A DNA stretch of 64,000 bases, from NCBI RefSeq assembly GCF_900103865.1, contig NZ_FNII01000003.1, positions 1-64,000 on the forward strand. The letters are read 5' to 3'. This stretch comes from Vreelandella arcis. GTDB taxonomy: Bacteria > Pseudomonadota > Gammaproteobacteria > Pseudomonadales > Halomonadaceae. Positions within the stretch are counted from its first letter, which is position 1. Each line of letters starts with the position of its first letter. Of the stretch, positions 40,560-48,731 are shown one piece after another. The position numbers and the translations under genes are program-made. The notes beneath the pieces are model-generated. The model saw only the letters and a list, made by a program, of their open reading frames with translations, was not told the origin of the DNA and did not search any database.

Positions 40560-42430
40560 CGTCTTCGTCCAGAAGCGTTGATTCCTCGGCCGATACCGCC
40601 GCTTCTGATAGCGTCGATATCCAGGTCTGGCTGGCACGCCATGGCGAACGGCTGATGTCTTCACACGCCAATGTGCAGATCGCCGAGGGGATCGTGCTTT
40701 GGCACCATTCGCCAAGCTGGCTGCCGGTGGCGCTATGGCCGGCGAATGCCGATGGGGTCGTGCTGCTGGATATCGCCGATCAGGTGCGAGAAGCCGGTCG
40801 AGGCCTTGTTAGCGCGCTGGATGCTGGCGGGATGTCGCTCGGCTATCCAGTGCGCGATCTCTCTCAGCGTCCGGAAGATGCTCTCGTCGGGGCGGTAGCG
40901 CTGCGTGTCGTGCGAAAAGGGGCTGTGGATGAGGCACCGAATCAGGCAGATTTGGTGCCATTGATGCAGCAATTAGAAGATGCCGTTGCCGGGCTGGAGC
41001 GGGATATTCTCGCCCGACACTATGCATCGACGCTTTCTCAGCAATCACGTCTTGGTGAACATCTCACCCTGCTGGCCTCGGTACTTGAGCAACCCAGCTT
41101 TAATGCCGCCGCCATGCAATTGACCACGCGACTGTCAGCGACGCTGCATGCAGAGCGGGTGAGCCTGGGCTGGCGGCGGGGCAGCCGCACGCGTATGCGC
41201 CAGATTTCACACAGTGCTCGCTTCAATCGCAAAATGAACCGCATCCGTGCGACGGAGTCGGCCATGGACGAAGCCCTTGATCAGCGCCGGGCGGTTGTCT
41301 GGCCAGTCGACCATGACGGTGATGATGCCTCGATACCGGCGTCTTCGTCGGCCCCGGTCAACCGCGCCCATGGTTCGCTCTGCCAAATCACCGACGTACC
41401 CTGCGCGCTGACATTACCCTGCCTGGATGGCGGTAAGCCGCTCGGGGCGTTAACCATTGAGCGTGAACATCCTTTCGATGACGAGGAGATCGGCGCGCTG
41501 CAGAGCTTGATGGCGCTGTGTACACGGGCCTTGGAAGAAAAACGGCGTAACGACCGCGCTCTACTGGTCAAAATGGTGGCGTCGATGGGGGAGCAGTGTG
41601 CTCGGCTGCTGGGAGCGGGGCATCTTGGTTACAAGCTCGCGGCGATTGTGCTGGTCGGGGTAGCATCATTTGCTTATTTTGCGACGGGCACCGAGCATGA
41701 AGCCGCTGATGCCGAACTCAAGAGCGCCGTACAACGGGTGATTGCCACGCCTTTTCAGGGGTATATCGATGACGCCCGCGCGCGCGCCGGTGACCGCGTT
41801 GAGCAAGACCAGATCCTGGCGACCATGGATACCCGCGACCTTCGCCTCCAGCAATTGCAGTCCCAGAGCGAGCTGGCCAAGCTCGCCAGCGAAGCCCAAC
41901 GATTACGTGCCGAGGGTGAAAATGCCTCACTTAATGTGGTTGATGCTCAGCGCGAACAAGCCCAGGCGGAACTGGAACTCATCCAGTCTAGGTTGTCCCG
42001 GGCCAACCTGCGTGCCCCCTATGATGGTGTCGTTGTCAGTGGTGACCTGACCCAACGTTTGGGGAGTGCCGTGGATCAAGGCGAGGAGCTTTTTCGGGTG
42101 GCCCCGGAGGGTAATTACCGGTTGGAGCTGGCCGTCGACGAAGCGCGGATTGACGACATCAGGGAAGGGCAGCAAGGTGAATTGGTGCTGTCGGCGATGA
42201 CCGATACACCGTTGAACTTTGAGATTACCCGGATTACACCCGAAACCCGCGTTATCGAAGGCAGTAATCGGTTTGTCGTTGAGGCCGAGCTAGCGGAATC
42301 ACCCATTGAGCTGCGGCCGGGCATGGAAGGCGTTGCTCGTATTGAAATGGATGAAGCGCGGCTGGTCACTATCTGGACGCGTGAACTGGTCGATTGGCTG
42401 CGTCTCACTCTCTGGAAGTGGTGGGGATAA
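40556..42430 (+). CDS. GAF-domain HlyD-type membrane fusion protein
   Basis: This 624-residue protein combines a cytoplasmic N-terminal half with an export adaptor. Residues about 165-330 form a GAF-like domain (LALL and CxxALEEKR helices around ALTLPCLDGGKPLGALTIE). A single membrane helix spans about 358-378. The periplasmic part from 390 has the biotinyl-lipoyl halves (GYIDDARARAGDRVEQDQ and APYDGVVVSGD) around a coiled-coil hairpin. The start overlaps the giant gene's stop (ATGA) and has AAGGAG at 40545-40550, so translation is coupled to the substrate. A GAF domain on the cytoplasmic side of an adaptor could sense a small ligand or the substrate. That link is inference. Confidence 0.88.
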   Translation: MTSSSRSVDSSADTAASDSVDIQVWLARHGERLMSSHANVQIAEGIVLWHHSPSWLPVALWPANADGVVLLDIADQVREAGRGLVSALDAGGMSLGYPVRDLSQRPEDALVGAVALRVVRKGAVDEAPNQADLVPLMQQLEDAVAGLERDILARHYASTLSQQSRLGEHLTLLASVLEQPSFNAAAMQLTTRLSATLHAERVSLGWRRGSRTRMRQISHSARFNRKMNRIRATESAMDEALDQRRAVVWPVDHDGDDASIPASSSAPVNRAHGSLCQITDVPCALTLPCLDGGKPLGALTIEREHPFDDEEIGALQSLMALCTRALEEKRRNDRALLVKMVASMGEQCARLLGAGHLGYKLAAIVLVGVASFAYFATGTEHEAADAELKSAVQRVIATPFQGYIDDARARAGDRVEQDQILATMDTRDLRLQQLQSQSELAKLASEAQRLRAEGENASLNVVDAQREQAQAELELIQSRLSRANLRAPYDGVVVSGDLTQRLGSAVDQGEELFRVAPEGNYRLELAVDEARIDDIREGQQGELVLSAMTDTPLNFEITRITPETRVIEGSNRFVVEAELAESPIELRPGMEGVARIEMDEARLVTIWTRELVDWLRLTLWKWWG

Positions 42431-42434
42431 CGCC

Positions 42435-44585
42435 ATGGCCGGAGCACTATACAGCCAGGACTGGCACCGGGTAACCGATCTTAAGCTGCGGTTGCGGCGG
42501 CATGCGAGCGTGCACCGTCACGAGTATCGGGGGCAGCCCTGGTACGTGCTCCACGACACCCTCACCGGCCAAGTCCATCGCTTTACCCCCGAAGCCTACC
42601 AGGTCATCGGACGGCTGGATGGCAGACAAACCCTGGGTAATATTTGGGAGCAGGTCAGCCGCTCTTTGGGTGACGCTATGCCCACCCAGCAGGAACTGAT
42701 AGGGCTCATTGGTCAGTTGCATAACGCCAACGTGTTAGCCGGGCAGGGTGATATCGACATCGACGAGCTATCGCGCCGTCAGCAGAAGTTTCAGCGCAGC
42801 AAATGGCAGCAAATGCTTCGTTCTCCGTTGGGCATCCGCATTCCGCTGCTCGATCCGGAACGTTTTATCAATGCGACCTATCCACTGGTCAAGCCATTGA
42901 TCAGCCCGTTCGGGGCAGTGCTCTGGCTGACGGCGATCACCTTGGCGCTGGTAATCGCCGGTATTCACTGGGAGGCACTTACCCATAATCTTGCCGACCG
43001 TGTATTGGGCATCAATAACCTATTGCTGATGGCCTTGGTCTATCCGCTCATCAAGTCCCTTCACGAGCTTGGCCACGCCTGGACCACGAAGGACGCCGGC
43101 GGAGAGGTGCACGAGGTTGGCGTTATGCTGCTGGTATTTTTCCCCGTGCCCTATGTGGATGCCAGTGCGGCGGCAGCCTGCCCGGACAAGGGCCAGCGAA
43201 TGCTGGTCGGGGCCGCCGGTATACTGGTGGAACTGTTTCTGGCCGCGCTGGCGATGTTGGTGTGGGCCATGGCGGAACCGGGCGTATTGCGTTCGCTGAT
43301 GTTCAACGTCATGTTGATTGCCGGGATCTCGACACTGCTGTTCAACGGCAATCCACTGTTGCGTTTCGACGCCTACTACGTGTTGGCTGATTGGTTGGAG
43401 ATCCCCAACCTCGGTCAGCGTGCCAATCAGCAGCTCGGTTATGCCATCAAGCGCTATTTTCTTGGGCGACGTGATGTCACTGGCCAGGCTGACTCCCTTC
43501 GTGAAGCATTATGGCTGGTTTGCTACTCGGTGACCTCGTTTTGTTACCGGTTGGTCATCATGGTGGCGATCACTATGTTCGTCGCCACCAAGTACTTCTT
43601 CATTGGCGTTCTGCTTGCCCTTTGGTCGGTATTCATGACGCTGATCCTGCCTACTCTCAAACTACTGAAGACCATGACCGTCGAATCCCGTTTAGAAGGC
43701 TCACGCGGGCGAGCTTGGGCTTGGCTGCTGAGCGTCATCACCATCGGTGGGCTGCTGCTGTTTGCAGTCCCTGTGCCGTATGCCACCGGCGTCCAGGGGG
43801 TCGTGGACAGCGGTGAGCCGACCCATGTTCGTCTTGGTGCGACCGGTCGGCTCGCCGAGATTCTCGTCGAGGATGGTGAGCATGTCTCGCGTGGTGATGT
43901 CTTGATGCGACTTGAATCGCCGGCGCTCGCCTCCCAAGTTCGCGGACTTGAAGCCCAGCGGCATGAAGCGGCGCTACGTCTTCAGGCCAGCGTGCGTGAA
44001 GCACAAAATATTGCCCTGGAACGCGAGAACTTGGCATTGGTGGAGCAACGCTTGGCAGATGCTAGGTTGAGGGCGGCGGCCACGCTGGTAACCAGCCCGC
44101 GCGAGGGTCGTCTGATCATGCCAGAAGGCCGACCGCCAGTGGGTGCCTTCATGCAGCGGGGCACGCCGGTCGCGGTAGTTGTGCGCGATAGCGATCTGCG
44201 TGTTCGCGCCATGTTGCCGGCGCATCGACGCGAAGATGTCAGCAGCGACGCCGTTAACGTTAGCCTACGACTGCCTGGACAGGACACGAAGGTTGAGTCG
44301 TCGCTTGAGTGGATATCGCCACGTACTACCCACCAAGTGCCGAGTGAGATCCTGACCCAGCAAGGAGGTGGGGATATTGCGCTCGATCCGGAGGCTGAAG
44401 AGCCGTTGGTGGCTTTTCGTCGCCATTATCTGGCCGACTTTGATGCCCAGCGCTTGATCGATAGTGACTTGCCGCTCTTTTTGGAGAGTCGTGTTTACGT
44501 GCGCATAGCGCATTCGCCAGAACCGATTGGCTATCGCTGGTGGCGTGATATTCGCCGTAATTTCCTCTCCCTGTTCAATAGGTGA
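42435..44585 (+). CDS. PqqD-like / M50 metallopeptidase / HlyD fusion protein
   Basis: This 716-residue protein starts at the ATG at 42435, four bases after the previous stop, behind GGGGA. Residues about 12-105 resemble a PqqD-type winged helix (a peptide-binding RRE), with YVLHDTLTGQVHRFTPEAY. A multi-pass membrane domain follows (about 155-470). It carries the site-2-protease-like zinc motif HELGH at 210-214 and NGNPLLRFDAYY at 304-315, the likely third ligand being Asp312. The C-terminal 220 residues are a HlyD module with a lipoyl half (GRLAEILVEDGEHVSRGD) and a coiled coil. Such proteins accompany peptide and large-protein exporters. It could recognise the LEPR-XLL leader, cleave it in the membrane and bridge to the TolC channel. 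All three roles are inferred. Confidence 0.88.
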   Translation: MAGALYSQDWHRVTDLKLRLRRHASVHRHEYRGQPWYVLHDTLTGQVHRFTPEAYQVIGRLDGRQTLGNIWEQVSRSLGDAMPTQQELIGLIGQLHNANVLAGQGDIDIDELSRRQQKFQRSKWQQMLRSPLGIRIPLLDPERFINATYPLVKPLISPFGAVLWLTAITLALVIAGIHWEALTHNLADRVLGINNLLLMALVYPLIKSLHELGHAWTTKDAGGEVHEVGVMLLVFFPVPYVDASAAAACPDKGQRMLVGAAGILVELFLAALAMLVWAMAEPGVLRSLMFNVMLIAGISTLLFNGNPLLRFDAYYVLADWLEIPNLGQRANQQLGYAIKRYFLGRRDVTGQADSLREALWLVCYSVTSFCYRLVIMVAITMFVATKYFFIGVLLALWSVFMTLILPTLKLLKTMTVESRLEGSRGRAWAWLLSVITIGGLLLFAVPVPYATGVQGVVDSGEPTHVRLGATGRLAEILVEDGEHVSRGDVLMRLESPALASQVRGLEAQRHEAALRLQASVREAQNIALERENLALVEQRLADARLRAAATLVTSPREGRLIMPEGRPPVGAFMQRGTPVAVVVRDSDLRVRAMLPAHRREDVSSDAVNVSLRLPGQDTKVESSLEWISPRTTHQVPSEILTQQGGGDIALDPEAEEPLVAFRRHYLADFDAQRLIDSDLPLFLESRVYVRIAHSPEPIGYRWWRDIRRNFLSLFNR

Positions 44586-44588
44586 ACC

Positions 44589-46553
44589 ATGGCGGTGTCA
44601 TCGATCCCTCGTAGTCCCGTGGATACACTCGATCGCCCCGAACGCCACGTCGAGCCCCCCACTGCATTGGACAAGCTGTGGCGTGCGGTGCGAGCGCCAT
44701 TACGCCTGCCGGGATTCTGTCAGCGGTGGTCGCTCCAAGCTGCACTGCCATCAATTCATCGCCATGCTGAAATTCTCGCCGGTCTTGAGGACGCCGCCCT
44801 TAATGCTCATATTCTCTCGCTGCGACAGCGGCTGTTGGCCAGCGGGCTGACCAAGCGTCTTAGCCGTGAGACGTTTGCCACGGTTCGCGAAGTTGCCTGG
44901 CGGGAACTGGGGATGGCGCACCACGACGTGCAACTGATGGGTGGGCTGGCGCTGCTGGAAGGACTCATCGCCGAAATGCCTACCGGCGAAGGCAAAACGT
45001 TGACCGCTACGCTGCCGGCCGCCACGGCAGCACTCGCGGGGGTGCCGGTTCACGTCATCACCGTCAATGATTACCTGGCAAGCCGCGACGCTGAGCGCAT
45101 GCACCCCATCTACCATCGATTGGGACTGAGCGTAGGCGCTATTGTGCATGACATGACGCCGCCGCAGCGCCGGTCCGCCTACGCTGCCGACATTACCTAC
45201 TGTACCAACAAAGAATTGGTATTCGATTACCTGCGCGACGGTCGAGAACTTCATCAGGATCGCACGCCATTACTGGCCCACGCAGCAAGGCTCAAGGGAT
45301 CGCTGGATGACCGCCGGCTATTGCTAAGAGGACTCCACTTCGCCATCGTCGATGAAGCCGACAGTGTCATGCTCGACGAAGCCCGCACGCCGCTAATCCT
45401 CTCTGGCCGAGACGCCACCGACCCGGTGGATATCGCTTTGATTGACGAGGTGTTGGAACTGGCAGGGACGTTTCAGGAAGATGAGCACTTCGTGCGTGAG
45501 AAAAGCCAGCTCCACCTGACTGAAGCGGGTAAGAGCGCGCTCGCCGAGCAGGCCGAACAGCGTTTGGAAGCGCATGGCCAACGTAGTGGTTGGTTAGGGC
45601 GGGCTCGACGTGAATGGTTGCTCCAGCAAGCCCTAGTGGCCCGTCACCAATTCCAACGCGATCGCCACTATCTGGTGCGCGACGGCCAGGTGCAAATCAT
45701 TGATGAGCATAGCGGCCGCGTTCTGGCCGACCGCCGTTGGGAGCGCGGGCTGCAACAGATGATTGAACGCCTTGAAGGGTGCGAGCCGAGCGACCCTAAT
45801 CGCACCCTGGCAAGGCTCACCTATCAACGTTTTTTTCGGCGTTATCAGCATCTGGCGGGGATGACCGGCACCGCCCACGAAGTGCGTAGCGAACTGTGGC
45901 GAACCTACCGCCTGCGTGTGGTGAGCATCCCACCCCACCGGCCATCGCAGCGTCGCGACCTGGGCGTCACCACGTTCAAGGACGCCGACCAGCGTTGGGA
46001 ATGGGTCGCTCAGCGGGCGCAAGAACTCACCACTCGGGGGCGGTCGGTACTGGTCGCCACCGTCAGCTTGGCCGATTCCGAGGCACTTTCGTCAGCGCTT
46101 ACCCAGTGTGGCCTCGAGCATGCCGTGCTCAACGCCCGACAGGACGCCGAAGAGGCCGATATTATCGCGGCGGCTGGCCGTAGTGGTGCCATCACCGTCG
46201 CTACCAGTATGGCAGGCCGTGGTACCGACATTGCGCTAGAACCTGCTGCCCGTGATGCAGGTGGCTTACACGTTATTATTGCTGGGCTGCACGATGCTTC
46301 CCGCGTCGACCGTCAGATTGCCGGTCGTTGTGCCCGCCAGGGTGACCCTGGCAGCGTGGAATGGGTCATTTGTGATCAGAACTCACTACTTGATGAGCTT
46401 CAGGGTTGGCAACGTCATTTAGGCCACTTGCATAAACGTCTGAAACACGCCCAGCATGAACGCGAAAAACGACATGCTCGCGAACGTGCTCGACTTCTTG
46501 ACGCCGACTGGAACGAAGCTGATCGGCTAGGTTTCAGCGGGCGAGGCGAATAG
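44589..46553 (+). CDS. SecA-like accessory translocase ATPase
   Basis: This 654-residue protein keeps the SecA motor. Walker A MPTGEGKT is at residues 130-137 and VNDYLASRDAERM about 158-170. DEAD is at 255-258 in DEADSVMLDEART. GMTGTA is near 424, TSMAGRGTDIAL at 539-550 and GRCARQGDPGS near 578. It is about 250 residues shorter than housekeeping SecA. It ends soon after motif VI and lacks the helical wing and the zinc-binding tail, so SecB binding is unlikely. It starts 3 bases after the M50 gene. The membrane partner could be SecYEG or the cluster's own membrane proteins. It is the only recognisable motor in the cluster and probably drives export of the giant protein. Confidence 0.9.
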   Translation: MAVSSIPRSPVDTLDRPERHVEPPTALDKLWRAVRAPLRLPGFCQRWSLQAALPSIHRHAEILAGLEDAALNAHILSLRQRLLASGLTKRLSRETFATVREVAWRELGMAHHDVQLMGGLALLEGLIAEMPTGEGKTLTATLPAATAALAGVPVHVITVNDYLASRDAERMHPIYHRLGLSVGAIVHDMTPPQRRSAYAADITYCTNKELVFDYLRDGRELHQDRTPLLAHAARLKGSLDDRRLLLRGLHFAIVDEADSVMLDEARTPLILSGRDATDPVDIALIDEVLELAGTFQEDEHFVREKSQLHLTEAGKSALAEQAEQRLEAHGQRSGWLGRARREWLLQQALVARHQFQRDRHYLVRDGQVQIIDEHSGRVLADRRWERGLQQMIERLEGCEPSDPNRTLARLTYQRFFRRYQHLAGMTGTAHEVRSELWRTYRLRVVSIPPHRPSQRRDLGVTTFKDADQRWEWVAQRAQELTTRGRSVLVATVSLADSEALSSALTQCGLEHAVLNARQDAEEADIIAAAGRSGAITVATSMAGRGTDIALEPAARDAGGLHVIIAGLHDASRVDRQIAGRCARQGDPGSVEWVICDQNSLLDELQGWQRHLGHLHKRLKHAQHEREKRHARERARLLDADWNEADRLGFSGRGE

Positions 46554-46611
46554 CACACATAATAATGACTGTGTCATGGGTCAATTCACCACTATCAAAA
46601 GGGCATTAGCC

Positions 46612-47343
46612 ATGTTTCATCGTGCAAACCACCTGCTTACTCTGGCGCTTATTGGCCTGCCCACTCTTGCAATGGCTCAGGAGGGCACTAATATCGACGC
46701 CACTAGTTGCCTTGTTGACCCTGGGCGCAGCGCGACTATGTCGAGTGAAGTTCCGGGTATGATTGATGAAATCCGCATCGACAGCGGTGATAAGGTGGCG
46801 GAAGGCGATACACTCTATACGCTCAAGCGCGACGTGGAAGAAGCCAATCTCGAACTCGAAAACACCCGCGCCCAATATGCGCTACGTACTCTGCAACGCA
46901 ATCAACGGCTGATCGAAAAAGGCATACTCAGTGAAAGCGAACGGGATCAAATCAGAACTGAACTCTCGCTCGCCCGCCTGCAAGCCAATCAAGCCCGAGC
47001 CCAACTTAATGAAATGGTGGGAGAAGCCCCTTTCGATGGTGTGATCGCCAGCTTAGAAAGCGAGGAGGGCGAGTTTATTGACAACACCCCCATCCTCGAG
47101 CTGGTTCAACTTGACCCGCTACGCATCGACCTTGTTATGCCGCTGGAAGCCTTCAATCAGTATGCTATCGGAGACGCCCTCGATATTTATTTGGCGGCCC
47201 CCGTCGAAAAAACCGTTAGCGCTGAAATCGAACGCATCGATAGCGTTATCGATCCTTCCAGCGGAACCTTTGGCATTCGTTTGCGCCTCGATAATCCCAA
47301 TAACGAATACCCGGCGGGTATCAACTGTCGCCTTGCCACCTAA
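46612..47343 (+). CDS. Small periplasmic HlyD-type adaptor
   Basis: This 243-residue protein has a clear signal peptide (LLTLALIGLPTLAMA, cleavage before QEG). The lipoyl half IDEIRIDSGDKVAEGDTLY, a coiled-coil pair near residues 85-135, a second lipoyl half with APFDGVIASLESEEGEF, and a beta-barrel domain follow. It has no membrane anchor. AAAAGGG at 46597-46603 supports the ATG at 46612. An upstream ATG at 46576 would extend the protein by 12 residues. It ends the cluster and is the third HlyD-type module in it. It may complete the periplasmic tunnel between the inner-membrane adaptors and the TolC-like channel. Confidence 0.8.
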   Translation: MFHRANHLLTLALIGLPTLAMAQEGTNIDATSCLVDPGRSATMSSEVPGMIDEIRIDSGDKVAEGDTLYTLKRDVEEANLELENTRAQYALRTLQRNQRLIEKGILSESERDQIRTELSLARLQANQARAQLNEMVGEAPFDGVIASLESEEGEFIDNTPILELVQLDPLRIDLVMPLEAFNQYAIGDALDIYLAAPVEKTVSAEIERIDSVIDPSSGTFGIRLRLDNPNNEYPAGINCRLAT

Positions 47344-47389
47344 GCGCACCACGATAGCCAGCGTTGATAATGATCGTGTCAAACCGCTG

Positions 47390-48280
47390 CTAAGTTATAT
47401 GCGTTGCGGCTGCCAACTGACGGTCACGCCATAGGCAGGCGAACATCCACAGGAAAACCGGCACGTTCATCAATAGGCCGTAAAGCAGCGGTACCAGGCC
47501 GATACCCGGCTGTTGCAGAATGGTAAAAGCGACCATCATCGCCACGCCGGCATTTTGCACGCCGACTTCTACAGTGATGGCCCGAACGCTGGCATGAGGG
47601 AGGTGTAAGCGTTTCGCTAGCTGATGCCCCAACGCCATGCTCAACACGCACATCAGCAGCACTGCCAGCGTCTCGATGCTAAATAGTGAGGGCAGGCGCT
47701 GTGCATGGCTGACAAAAAGCGCTGCCACGAGGCCAATCATTGCTATGCCGGTCAGCACCTTGACCTTGGGCAATACCCATTCGAGTATCGCTGTACCAAG
47801 CAAAGGCCTCAGCAGCATGCCGGTGAGCACTGGTACTAGGGTGACAAGCAGAAGCTGGCCGACGGTATGCCAGTAAGGCAGTCTCAGTTCAGGGCTACTG
47901 ATGCTTAAAAATTCCAGGTTCCAACCCATGATCAGCGGCAGGGTGAAAGGAGCCAGCACGGCGGCGATGGAGGTCAAGCTGACGGACAAAGCCAGATCGC
48001 CCTGCACCAAGTAACTGAACGTATTGGAGGTCGCTCCCCCGGGAACCAGCGAGACCAAAAGCAACCCCGCAGCGGCGAGCGGTGAAAGGGGGAGTAACAC
48101 GACTAATCCCCAGGCCAGCAATGGCAGTGCTAAAATTTGTAGGCTAGCACCGAGCAAAATACGGCGAGGGTGGCGCCAAGTATGGGCAAAATCGCTGTTT
48201 GCTAAATTCAGACCCATGGCCATCATCACGCTGGCCAATACCCAGGGAAGTAGAACCTGCGACAACCAATCGGGAGACAT
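47390..48280 (-). CDS. Bile acid:sodium symporter family transporter
   Basis: This 296-residue membrane protein has nine to ten hydrophobic segments and matches the SBF (BASS) family of sodium-coupled organic anion carriers. Family marks are the proline/glycine-rich LVPGGATSNTFSYL near residue 80 and EVGVQNAGVAMMVA near 237, the crossover regions that bind sodium. AAGGA lies 8 bases before the ATG. The substrate cannot be read from the sequence; pantoate, keto acids and other organic anions are known for bacterial members. It converges with the export cluster and is probably not part of it. Confidence 0.85.
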   Translation of the reverse strand: MSPDWLSQVLLPWVLASVMMAMGLNLANSDFAHTWRHPRRILLGASLQILALPLLAWGLVVLLPLSPLAAAGLLLVSLVPGGATSNTFSYLVQGDLALSVSLTSIAAVLAPFTLPLIMGWNLEFLSISSPELRLPYWHTVGQLLLVTLVPVLTGMLLRPLLGTAILEWVLPKVKVLTGIAMIGLVAALFVSHAQRLPSLFSIETLAVLLMCVLSMALGHQLAKRLHLPHASVRAITVEVGVQNAGVAMMVAFTILQQPGIGLVPLLYGLLMNVPVFLWMFACLWRDRQLAAATHIT

Positions 48281-48731
48281 TCGAATTCCTTTTAAAACGC
48301 CTTCAACAAGGGGTTAGCGTCGTTCAGGCGTGAGAGACCAAACAGTCAACGTTGTTAAACGCCTATAAGACGCAATTGATATAGCATCTGCTAAACGATA
48401 GGTAGTAACTTTAGTTAAAAACTCTAGGTAGAGTAAGCCACTTGCGTAAGTAGATATAACAACTAAGCCATATTAAGTAGAGATTTGATGACGCGTATCA
48501 AGTTTTTAAGGCGATCTTGTGATGGTCAAAATGACTCTCTTTGTTCATGTCCAGCAGGGCGTCGTCGAAGTTGAGGATGGTTGGCTTATCAGCGTTTCCC
48601 TTCACTACCAGCACTCCATCCATCTCCGCTATTTTCTACTAGACTTGAGTTAAACCGTTGGTTCTTTTCAGATGTGGCACATTTGTCTTCGCGCTTCTGA
48701 ATGGTCTTGCCCTCTGCCGGAGCTTTCATAA
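48281..48731. other. Spacer between SBF transporter and cbpA
   Basis: This is AT-rich sequence between the divergently transcribed transporter and cbpA genes. It contains one short coding-like frame on the minus strand (48498-48623). A TTGAT...ATCAA inverted repeat with a 7-base spacer lies at 48485-48501; the spacer is too long for an FNR site. No clear promoter pair was fixed. Confidence 0.4.
48498..48623 (-). CDS. Possible 41-residue protein or gene remnant
   Basis: An open frame of 41 codons on the minus strand reads like real protein, with NADKPTILNFDDALLDMN followed by a His-rich tail (SHFDHHK). There is no proper ribosome binding site before the ATG, and an in-frame stop lies 15 bases upstream. 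It may be the surviving 3' end of a lost gene rather than a working small protein. I do not recognise its family. Confidence 0.3.
   Translation of the reverse strand: MDGVLVVKGNADKPTILNFDDALLDMNKESHFDHHKIALKT

Noticed and set aside
42306-42434. Upstream start for the PqqD-M50-HlyD gene overlapping the GAF-HlyD gene
   Set aside because: The added 43 residues are the shadow of the preceding gene. The ATG at 42435 has a good ribosome binding site and lies four bases after the previous stop.
48485-48501. TTGAT...ATCAA pair upstream of cbpA as a third FNR site
   Set aside because: The spacer is seven bases, while FNR-type sites need four.
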